Shown: positions 11,301 to 19,669 of the stretch, one piece after another
How the letters are laid out: each line of letters begins with the position of its first letter
Numbering within the stretch: position 1 is the first letter of the stretch
Assembly: GCA_024291935.2 (NCBI GenBank)
Contig: CM044306.1
Coordinates: 24,015,501-24,079,500 of the forward strand
Source: Okapia johnstoni
Taxonomy: Eukaryota > Chordata > Mammalia > Artiodactyla > Giraffidae
Direction of reading: 5' to 3'
Length of the DNA stretch: 64,000 bases
Program-made: the position numbers and the translations under genes
Notes under the pieces: model-generated
The model's database searches: none
What the model saw: only the letters and a program-made list of their open reading frames with translations
Told to the model about the DNA's origin: nothing

Positions 11301-11815
11301 TTGCTTAGATGGGTCTTTGCCTTCCCCTTGGATCTATATGCTCCATGAGGACAGGTGGCATTTGTGGACCACTCTTCATGTGTATCCCTCGTGCTGGGCA
11401 CACAGGAAGCTTCCTATAAAATCTGACCAAACGCACAAATAAATGAGAAGTTAAGGCTTTCATCAGGGAGATGCTATCATCTACTGCAGACAGTTCACTG
11501 CTGAGAAGTCCTTCCAGAGATTTAACTGCAATCTCTCCAGCTGCAACAGTAGCTAGTAAAAAATACTCCCTGGTTCTAGCCTCGCTCTGCACTCTGATTA
11601 CTGTAAGGTTTTCCCTCGAGCATCTTTCTTCTTGGCCTGGGATTCCTCCTTTTCTTACCTGTCTCTTGAAAACCAGAACCCAATCATCCCCCCCAGCCCC
11701 CATACCTGACCCCTCCTTCTCACCCCAGCTTGGAGAGATCCTCTTCTTTCTCCCCCAGCACCACCGCCAGGAGCAGGGACACCACCAGCAGGGAGAAGGT
11801 CTTCAAGGCCAACAT
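8335..11815 (-). CDS. GIP: Gastric inhibitory polypeptide (glucose-dependent insulinotropic polypeptide) preprohormone, complete, 5 coding exons
   Basis: Coding segments are 11815-11724, 10855-10709, 10156-10067, 9329-9228 and 8344-8335, all with GT/AG borders and compatible phases; the sum is 441 nt, 146 residues plus stop (human precursor 153). Residues 1-21 form a hydrophobic signal peptide, 22-45 an N-terminal propeptide ending in Arg, 46-87 the 42-residue hormone starting YAEGTFISDYSIAMDKI, and 88-146 the C-terminal propeptide with the conserved KNPSDEDLL block. GIP is secreted by intestinal K cells and acts on the GIP receptor (a class B GPCR) to potentiate glucose-dependent insulin release. 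Tyr-Ala at the N terminus is the known DPP4 cleavage target. Against human GIP the hormone carries Arg18, Ser34, Asn35 and Val40. The minus-strand position beside plus-strand IGF2BP1 matches human synteny. The family and exon assignment is secure; the last exon is the least certain because only three codons lie in it. Confidence 0.95.
8960..9192 (+). repeat. MIR-like SINE in GIP intron 5
   Basis: Decayed MIR: CTAGCATTATCTTATTCAAA, then CAAGTTTCAGAGAGTGTAAG and GAACCCATGTCTGACTCCAG. It lies about 35 bp from the exon 5 donor, so a read-through form of exon 5 would take its last codons and stop from it. Confidence 0.75.
9228..9329 (-). CDS. GIP: GIP exon 5: C-terminal propeptide
   Basis: The acceptor is TTCTCCTTTGTAG (AG at 9331-9330) and the donor CTCAG|GTGGGA. 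The 102 nt encode SLPKNPSDEDLLKHFLIREL followed by LAWMVDQMELCRL, clearly the conserved end of the precursor. If the donor is not used the frame runs on for RWELGSYGHLAYWL and stops at 9187-9185, inside a MIR-like repeat. Confidence 0.93.
10067..10156 (-). CDS. GIP: GIP exon 4: GIP residues 35-42 and C-terminal propeptide
   Basis: The acceptor is CTTTCTTTTACCAG (AG at 10158-10157) and the donor CAGGG|GTGAGT. The 90 nt encode the hormone end (WKHNVTQ) and then REAGALELAHQSNRKEEAKE. Arg after Gln42 is the second processing site. Phase in and out is 2, as in exons 3 and 5. Confidence 0.95.
10709..10855 (-). CDS. GIP: GIP exon 3: propeptide end and GIP residues 1-34
   Basis: The acceptor is CCCTGCCCGTCAG (AG at 10857-10856) and the donor AGCAA|GTGAGT. 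The exon is 147 nt. It encodes the end of the N-terminal propeptide (…SQPRATR, cleaved after Arg) and hormone residues Tyr1 to Ser34. The codon for residue 35 is split over the junction (AA|C) and gives Asn. Confidence 0.96.
11150..11240 (-). mobile_element. BovB/Bov-tA 3' end fragment in GIP intron 2
   Basis: After a short TG run (11143-11157) come GTTGCTAAGTCGTGTCCGAC and ACCCCATGGACTGCAGCA, the reverse complement of the common BovB/Bov-tA 3' tail. Confidence 0.85.
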
Positions 11816-11832
11816 CTTCCAAGGGTGCTTTC
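11724..11832 (-). CDS. GIP: GIP exon 2: start codon and signal peptide
   Basis: The acceptor is a long pyrimidine tract ending CTTATCTCAG (AG at 11834-11833). The ATG is at 11815-11813 and 92 coding bases run to the donor CTGGG|GTGAGA. The encoded MLALKTFSLLVVSLLLAVVL is a signal peptide with a Lys near the start and a long hydrophobic core, followed by an acidic stretch. Reading through the donor gives a stop at once, which supports the splice. Confidence 0.93.
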
Positions 11833-12655
11833 CTGAGATAAGAGAGAAAAGGACCAGGGTGAGAGGGAAGCCCTGTGCTGAGGGAGCAGACAGTATGGTG
11901 GTGCACTTGGGATTCCTGGAGCCTGTGGGGAATCTGGAAGTTGGGAGCCAGGCCTTGGGAGTTAGACCTTTTGTAAGATGCTGGAGCAACTCCTTGGGGA
12001 TGGTAAGGGGTGCTGGCATTAGAGTTAGAGGGGACATTAGAAGGCATGTGGAACCTGGCCAAGAGTGAACCTGTTTTTGGGGTTTTGGGAGGAGTCTAAA
12101 CAGGGAGAAAGGAGGGCAGCGGGGGGCGATCCTGGCAGGAGAAAGCAGAGAAGGCTTGCATGTCTGGATGGCCCTCTTCCTGGCCCCCATGGCTAGCCAT
12201 CATGGGCATGTGAACTGGCAAGATTCTCACCTCAGAGTCTCCAAAGTTCACACCAGCCGGCCTTCCAGCTCTTGTGTTGGCTGTCACCTAAATCATCGCA
12301 GCCCTCTCGCCCAAATTGAAAACTGCAAATAGAAGCCCCCTCCACTTCTCAGTCTTCACTGTCCCCACTCAGGGATGTCTGATGCTTCTGCCAAGGGCGA
12401 GCCCCATTTCCGCAGGGCATCTTCAGTAGAACTTTCCTTCCAAGCCCTGAGCACCAAAGCTAGCTCTAGAGATGTGTGGGCTGCAAGACCCTGCCTTCCT
12501 GCCTTGTCACCTGGGTGTTAAAGGAACCCTTAGCGCCACCTTCTTATTACTTGGATAGAAGAAAAGTGCTGGGGTGCCGAACACCACAGGGGTGCCGAGA
12601 CCCACCCCCCTCCAGCGTCTCGTCCGTAGCCACCCCTTCCCAGCTGCTCTCTTAC

Positions 12656-12732
12656 CAGGCCTCCTTTCCAGCTCACCCAGAAGGACAGGGCAGGGGTCTT
12701 CTCCTCCTCCCTCCTGGCCCTTCAGAGCCTGT
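12656..12732 (-). other. GIP: GIP exon 1 (5' UTR), predicted
   Basis: A non-coding first exon is inferred between the TATA box (12762-12757) and a good splice donor, CTG|GTAAGAG, whose GT is at 12655-12654. The start near 12732 is set only by the usual spacing of about 25-30 nt below the TATA box. A second donor-like site (CTGG|GTGAGC) lies slightly upstream within the exon. Exon 1 would splice to 11832. Confidence 0.65.
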
Positions 12733-12756
12733 CTCAGGAAAGTTTGCCCTGGCTCC

Positions 12757-12819
12757 TTTATATCCAGGCATCACTGACCTGCTGATTAGCCTAAAAGCAT
12801 CTTATCTCAAGAAATTAAG
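12757..12819 (-). promoter_or_regulatory. GIP: GIP core promoter: TATA box with GATA and homeodomain-type sites
   Basis: On the minus strand a TATAAA lies at 12762-12757. Upstream are TAATCA (12788-12783), AGATAAG (12807-12801) and a TTAAT-type site (about 12818-12814). Published work on the GIP promoter describes GATA-4, ISL-1 and PDX1 control in K cells, and these motifs have the right type and distance. Binding itself is inferred. Confidence 0.7.
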
Positions 12820-12859
12820 CCCACAGCTCCCACCACATTAAGTCCATTTTACATGCAAT

Positions 12860-15185
12860 AAAGTTGTCCTTTCCACTTGGACTGTGCTAATTGGTGATTA
12901 ACATTTGGGCATCTCCGGCTGCTGTCTAGGGTTGACCTGTGGGCAGGGTACCTTAAGTGCCCCTTTTCTTCTCCCCTTCCCCTTCCTGGGAAAGGATGCC
13001 CCAGTACAGGTATGGTGGCACCCCCCCCGGGCACTTCCTTTATACAGGTGGCTTTCTCTCAGTGTGGCCTCGGGAGTTAGGCTGTGTGCCCCATCGCATG
13101 GAGGCTTCCTCAGGCTAAGGGTTGTATCTGATCCTTGGACTGGAGACTTGTTGAGAGGCACCCTTTTCTTTCTTCAAGCACTTAGTGCATGGCTCTGTCC
13201 ACATGGGCTCTCTGTCCAGAAGGGACAGGGCACAACCTGCACGTTTGGCCGACTCCCAAGGCCTCCTTCCCAGGCTGTCCCTTCTCCACTTGCTGTGGGT
13301 ACTTTGAACCCTAAACAGCCCTGCTAGCTGCAGGGCCGAGTAAAGGCCGTTTTCCTTTCCAGGTCAACTCCCCAGCCTGGGAACAGGTCCAGCTTGAAAT
13401 TAAGTGCTTGTGTGGGATGAGAGGTAACTGACTAGGACAGCCACTCACCTCTGCTTCCTAGAAACCTCGCCTACCCACTACCCATTTTCCACCATCTCAG
13501 AAAACGTCTCTCTGGGAAAGCTCTGCAAATTCCATCTCCTAGCTATCAATGGGCAGAGATTAAACATCAGTTCAGATTTGGCCTCCAAAGAGGGTGTGGG
13601 GGTTGCTTGTGATCCTGCTTCCTGGTGAGCAGCACAGTAAATGGGCTCAGAAGGGTTGATGTCCAAACCTGGGCCTCGGCTGGAGGCACAGCTTATCCAA
13701 AAAGGGTGGACATCATTCCCTGGGACCCTTAGGTCTCATGCCCAACCGAAGTCAAGGAAGGTTCTAGAATGGGTCCCAGCAGTCCTGAGCCCCTGCCGGG
13801 TACTCTGGGGACTCATTTGGAGGAGTAGAGGTGCAGGACTGCTTGGAAGACCAGCTGTGCTTTTGGTCCCTACCTTACCCCCTCCTGGAACTGAACTTTA
13901 TATAGCCCTCCTCCCTTTTTCCCTTTGATTGGGGCTCTCATGCCCAGCAGTGGACAGATTAGGGAGAAATGTAGCTTGGATCCTGGGGAAGAAGATCAGA
14001 GAAGATGCCAGATTCCAAGGGGAGCCCACAGGCCCCTCTCCCTGCCAGGCATATTGGGAGGCCAGAGAATGGGAAAGATGAAATTGGGAAGTTTCTGGGG
14101 ATCAGAAGGGCCTGCTGAACTTAATTGAAATAGTTCAATAGGGACTTCCCTCTAGTGGCTAAGACTCCACACTCCCAATGCAGGGGGCTCAAGTTCAATC
14201 CCTAATTGGGGAACTGGATCCCACCTGCCACAACTAAGAGTGCACACAGATCCCACATGCTGAAACAGAGATCCAGTGCAGTCAAATAAATAAAATAAAC
14301 ATTAAAAAAATAGTTCAGTAAACCCAACTGGCAACCCAGTCAGCCTGTCAATGCCATGATGGGCAGTGCCCTGGTGTGCAGAATCCAGAGCAGCGCAGTG
14401 TAGGAGTTGGGGTGGGGCGGGGAGGCTCAGGAGGGAGCAGAGAATTCTACTGTGGAGAATTTCTAGGATGTGAGGGATCAGAGAGGACACAGTGGGTGGA
14501 GAGGCAGGAAGACACGCCCCACTGGTTGGGAGCCCAGACACAAAGACTGATGTCCCAGACAGGTGGAGAAGGTCTGTGGATCTGGGGGTATCTGAGGAAT
14601 CAGGGAAGTCAAGGAATCAGAGTGGGGAGGGGAGGGTGATGGCAGTTCTGTTGCAAGAGAACCCAGCATCCTGCTTCCCTGACCCTCCTGGCATCTCGAT
14701 TGAGGCCCCGGGGGCTGGACAAGCAAAAGAGCTTTGGGGGCTTCCTGGCTCTTCCAGCTCATGGAGGTGACTCATCCCTGCCCCCCACCGAGGACTGCAG
14801 GGACACCACAGATGTTCCAGGCCTGGCTCTGAAGCCAAGCCAAGGTGACTCAGAGGGCTGGCTGCAGCCTCCCTGCCATGGATTCTCTTCTAGAAATTCA
14901 TTCAGTCTTCAAGCTTACCGGCTGACTCAGGAAGCAGCCATCCCTCTTGGAGCTTCCTTACACCAGGTGGCAGATTTTATTCTCCTCCTGAAGAGGAGAC
15001 AAGAGGTGACTGGAACCCTGACAAAATCTGCTGAGTCATCTGGTCTATCCTGATTGCTGGAAGGATTACCTCCAGCTTTTCCCTTCAGTCACATAACAAA
15101 CAAAGGAGTAGTCCCAGACATTTTTTCCCATTTAGCCTCCACTGCCATTCAGATCAACATACTTTTCAGAAAGATCTTAAAGAAA
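12860..15185. other. DNA upstream of GIP, mostly unique
   Basis: Moderately GC-rich non-coding sequence, apart from one CHR SINE at 14141-14307. A CTTTATATAG word near 13890 could be TATA-like, but no linked exon is apparent. No gene is supported. Confidence 0.6.
14141..14307 (+). mobile_element. CHR-family SINE with target site duplication
   Basis: Runs from GGGACTTCCCTCTAGTGGCT to an A-rich tail. Flanked by AAATAGTTCAATA (14128-14140) and AAATAGTTCAGTA (14308-14320). Confidence 0.94.
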
Positions 15186-15637
15186 GATGAACTCCCCAGG
15201 TCAGTAAGTGCCCGATATGCTACTGGAGATCACTGGAGAAATAACTCCAGAAAGAATGATGGGATGGAGCCAAAGCAAAAACGATACCCAGCTGTGGATG
15301 TGACTGGTGATAGAAGCAAAGTCCGATGCTGTAAACAGCAACATTGCATAGGAACCTGGAATGTTAGGTCCATGAATCAAGGCAAATTGGAAGTGGTCAA
15401 ACAGGAGATGGCAAGAGTGAACGTCGACATTCTAGGAATCAGCGAACTAAGATGGACTGGAATGGGTGAATTTAACTCAGATGACCATTATATCTACTAC
15501 TGTGGGCAAGAATCCCTTAGAAGAAATGGAGTAGCCATCATGGTCAACAAAAGAGTCGGAAAGGCAGTACTTGGATGCAATCTCAAAAACAATAGAATGA
15601 TCTCTGTTCGTTTCCAAGGCAAACCATTCAATATCTA
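15186..15637 (+). mobile_element. BovB LINE 5' segment: APE-type endonuclease start
   Basis: Encodes GTWNVRSMNQGKLEVVKQEM, ISELRWTGMGEF and DDHYIYYCGQES, the N-terminal part of the BovB endonuclease. It stops abruptly at PFNI, where the sequence flips to minus-strand BovB RT with no spacer. Confidence 0.93.
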
Positions 15638-16466
15638 ATTGTTGCTTCCTGACCTGCATACGGGTTTCTCAAGAGGCAGGTCAGATGGTCTGGTATTCCC
15701 ATCTCTTTCAGAATTTCCCACAGTTTATTGTGATCCACACAAAGGCTTTGGCATAGTCAATAAAGCAGAAATAGATGTTTTTCTGGAACTCTTGCTTTTT
15801 CAATGATCCAGCGGATGTTGGCAATTTGATCTCTAGTTCCTCTGCCTTTTCTAAAACCAGCTTGAACATCTGGAAGTTCACAGTTCATGTATTGCTGAAG
15901 CCTGGCTTGGAGAATTTTGACCATTACTTTACTAGCGTGTGAGATGAGTGCAATTGTGCGGTAGTTTGAGCATTCTTTGGCATTGTCTTTCTTTGGGATT
16001 GGAATGAAAACTGACCTTTTCCAGTCCTGTGGCCACTGCTGAGTTTTCCAGATTTGCCGGCATATTGAGTGCAGCACTTTCACAGCATCACCTTTGAGGA
16101 TTTGAAATAGCTCAACTGGAATTCCATCACCTCCACTAGCTTTGTTCGTAGCGATGCTTTCTAAGTCCCACTTGACTTCACATTCCAGGATGTCTGGCTC
16201 TAGGTGAGTGATCACATCATCGTGGTTATCTGGGTTGTGAAGATCTTTTTTGTACAGTTCTTCTGTGTATTCTTGCCACCTCTTCTTACTATCTTCTGCT
16301 TCTGTTGGGTCCATATCTTTTCTGTCCTTTATTAAGCCCATCTTTGCATGAAATGTTCCTTTGGTATCTCTAATTTTCTTGAAGAGATCTCTAGTCTTTC
16401 CCATTCTGTGGTTTTCCTCTATTTCTTTGCATTGATCACTGAGGAAGGCTTTCTTATCTCTCCTTG
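15638..16466 (-). mobile_element. BovB reverse transcriptase segment, inverted
   Basis: On the minus strand, KASGGDGIPVELFQILKGDA, FIPIPKKDNAKECSNYRTIA and FRKGRGTRDQIANIRWIIEK are BovB RT fingers and palm. The retained part ends near LRNLYAGQEATV, before the catalytic YADD motif. Confidence 0.93.
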
Positions 16467-17055
16467 TTTTGGTTTACCTTCCGGCAAAATGAGGAGTGTA
16501 ATAGTTTCTGCTTCAAAGAATTGGTTTGGAAAGTATTATACTTAGAAAATGCATTATGTTACATTATATCTTGATACATTAGGTATCTTTCACTGTTTAC
16601 AAAATTATTCCAAATTTTAGCAGTGTAAAGCAATGAACATTTATTTCTCACAATTTCTGAGGATCACTGATGTGGGAGAGACTTAGCTGGGTGGTTCTGG
16701 CTCAGGATCTCTCATGTCAGCTGAGCTGCAGTCTCAGAAGACTCATCTGGGGCCAAAGGTCACCTTCCAAGTTCACTCCATGACTGTAGGCTGAAGGCCT
16801 TAGTTCCTCACCATGCCGATGTCTTCACAAGGCTGCTCACTGCGTGGCTTCTTTCCCCCAGAGGCAGGGCATGAGCCTAAGATGAAAGCCCAAGTGTCTT
16901 AAAACCTAAACCCGGAAGTGACATACCACATATCATCAGGTCATCTATATGCTATTGGTCACAGGGACCAGCATTAGCACAATGTGGGAGGGACTCCACA
17001 AGTCTGTGACTACCAGGAGGCAGGGCCACTGGAGGCCACCTTAAGAGACTATCTT
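16467..17055. repeat. Unassigned sequence between two BovB segments, probably an old interspersed repeat
   Basis: TTTATTTCTCACAATTTCTG, GGTTCTGGCTCAGGATCTCT and GACTCCACAAG resemble old mammalian dispersed repeats, but I cannot name the family. Both flanks end in the same stretch of about 29 bp of BovB, with four differences. Confidence 0.45.
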
Positions 17056-18670
17056 ATGCATACTGAAGCAGGCCTTCTTGTCTCTCCTTGCTATTCTCTG
17101 GAACTCAGCATTTAGTTGGATGTACCTTTCCCTTTCTCCCTTACTTTTCGCTTCTCTTCTTTCCACAGGTATTTGTAAAGCCTCTTCAGACAACCACTTG
17201 GCCTTCTTGCATTTCTTTTTCTTTGGGATGGTGTTGTTCATTGCCTTCTGTACAATATTACAGACCTCTGTCCACAGGTCTTCAGGCACTCTGTTTACTA
17301 GATCTAAGCCCTTGACTCTATTGGTCACCTCCAATGCATATTCATAGGGGATATTACTTAAGTTGTACCTGACTGTCCTAGTGGTCTCCCCACTTTCTTT
17401 AGTTTAAGCCTGAATTTTGCTATGAGGAGCTGATGATCTGAGCCACAGCCAGCTATAGGCCTTATTTTTGCTGACTGTATACAGCTTCTCCATTTTCAGC
17501 TACAAAGAATGTAATCAATCTGATTTTGGTATTGACCATTTGGTGATGTCCATGTGCAAAGTCATCTCTTATATTTTGAAAAAGGGTGTTTGCTATGACC
17601 AGTGTGTTCTCTTGGCACAATTCTGTTAGACTTCGCCCTGCTTCATTTTGTACTCCAAGGCCAAACTTGCCTGTTACTCCAGGTATCTTTTGACTTCCTA
17701 CTTTTGCATTCCAGTCCCCTATGATGAATTTACTATTCAGTCACTCAGTCATGTCCAACTCTTTGAGACCCCATGGACTGCAACACTCCAGGCCTCCTTG
17801 TCCTCACCATCTCCCGGAGTTTACTCAAACTCATGTCCTTTGAATTGGTAATGCCATCTAACCATCTCATCCTCTGTCATCCCCTTCTCCTCCTGCCTTC
17901 AATCTTTCCCAGCATCAGAGTCTTTTCCAATAAATCATCTCTTCACATTAGGTGGCCAAAGTATTGGAGCTTCAGCTTCAGCATCAGTCCTAACAATTAA
18001 TATTCAGGGTTGATTTCCTTTAGGATTGACTGGTTTGATCTCCTTGCTATCCAAGGGACTCTCCAGAGTCTTCTCCAGCACCACAGTTCAAAGGCATCAA
18101 TTCTTCGATGCTCAGCCTTTTTTATTGTCCAACTCTCACATCCGTACATAACTTCTGGAAAAACCATGGCTTCGACTATACAGACCTTTGTAGGCAAAGT
18201 AATGTCTCTGCTTTTTAATATGCTGTCTAGTTTTGTCATTGCTTTTCTTCCAAGGAGCGAGTGTCTTTTAATTTCATTGCAGCAGCCATCATCCACTGTC
18301 ACTGTGGGGACCAAGAATAGGACATCTTTTTTAGTGTTAGTTTTTGGAGCTCTTCTAGGTCTTCATAGAACCGATCAACTTCAGCTTCTTCGGCACTGGG
18401 GGTTTAGGCATAGACTTGAATTACTGTGATATTGAATGGTTTGTCTTGGAAATGAACCAGGATCATTCTATTGTTTTTAAGGTTGCAGCCAAGTACTGCA
18501 TTTCAGACTCTTTTGTTAATTATGAGGGCTACTCCATTTCTTTTATGTGATTCCTGCCCACAGTAGTAATTATAGTGGTCATCTGAATTAAATTCACCCA
18601 TTCCCGTCCATTTTAGTTCACTGCTTCTTAAGATGTTGATGTCTACATTTGCCATCTCCTGCTTGTAACT
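17056..18670 (-). mobile_element. BovB endonuclease and linker segment, inverted, with internal insertion
   Basis: On the minus strand, endonuclease words (18670 to about 18325: SELKWTGMGEFNSDDHYNYY) continue after a gap into linker words (17716 to 17056: VPEDLWTEVCNIVQKAMNNT, KWLSEEAL). The gap is filled by a separate BovB 3' fragment at about 17717-18324. Confidence 0.88.
17717..18324 (-). mobile_element. BovB 3' fragment nested inside BovB
   Basis: On the minus strand, EIKRHSLLGRKAMTKLDSIL, MYGCESWTIKKAEHRRIDAF and the 3' tail. The host BovB reads straight through when it is removed (CCTATGATGAA joins GGACATCTTTTTT), so it is a later insertion. Confidence 0.88.
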
Positions 18671-18673
18671 GAG

Positions 18674-19235
18674 GATGGTGACTGCATCCATCAAATTAGA
18701 AAACTATTGCTTCTTGTCAGGAAAGCTGCGACAAACCTAGACAGTGTGTTAAAAATCAAAGACATCACTTTGCTGACAAAGGTCTATATAGTCAAGGCTA
18801 CGGTCTTTCCAGTAGTCATGTACGGATGTGAGAGCTGGACAATAAAGAAGGCAGAGCGTCGAAGAATTGATGCTTTCAAACTGTGGTGCTGGAGAAGACT
18901 CTTGAGAGTCCCTTGGAAAGCAAGGGGATCAAACCAGTCAGTCTTAAAGGAAATCAACCCTGAATACTCTTTGGAAGGACTGACACTGAAGCTGAAGCTC
19001 CAATACTTTGGCCACCTGATTCTAAGAGCTGACACATTGGAAAAGACCCTGATGCTGGGAAAGATTGAGGGCAAGAGGGCGACAGAGGATGAAATGGTGG
19101 GATGGCATCACCGATTCGATGGACATGAACTTGGGCAAACTCTGGGAGATGGTGAGGACAGGGAAGCCTGACATGCTGCAGTCCATGAAGAAGTCAGCTG
19201 TAACTTGGTGACTGAACAACAACATCATATGCATA
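18674..19235 (+). mobile_element. BovB 3' segment, plus orientation
   Basis: RKAATNLDSVLKIKDITLLT, MYGCESWTIKKAERRRIDAF and the 3' end with TGGCATCACCGATTCGATGG. It meets the inverted endonuclease segment head to head near 18670. Confidence 0.92.
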
Positions 19236-19669
19236 ACCAGTACTGAAAAAATGTTGACCACCATTACCACTGTTATAGAAAATGCTAGATTCATTGTTTC
19301 TTTTCATCATCATACATTCTGGCCGTTTAATATCTCCCTATCCCTATCTCTCTACTTAATATCTCCCAGTCCTGATCTCTCTGCAGGAGTGGAAACGGAG
19401 ATGATTTTAGATATTGAAGACCAGCAGAGGACAGATAGCAGAATGAATTGCATTCCAAGAGGGTACTTGCTTGGGTAGGCAGCAAATCTTGCATGGGATG
19501 TATTTGTACTAAAAAGTGTTTTAACATGGTTGTTTATCTGAAATTCAGATTTAACTGAGCATCCTGTGCTGTTGCTTGCCAAATATGGCAACCTGAACTT
19601 TCCTAAGATTTTAAAAATCCTAGTGCCTCAGTGTCATTCCCAGAGACTCTGTGTGTCATTTGTCTGCAG

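Noticed and set aside
11655..12190. Longer minus-strand frames of 135-156 codons over GIP exon 2
   Set aside because: They read through the exon 2 acceptor and intron 1; only 11815-11724 is coding.
13880..13930. TATA-like CTTTATATAG as a promoter
   Set aside because: No downstream exon or CpG island, and no repeat 5' end; a chance match is likely.
15757..16404. Reverse transcriptase-like frame of 215 codons as a host gene
   Set aside because: It is BovB RT, truncated before the catalytic motif, and part of a rearranged repeat.
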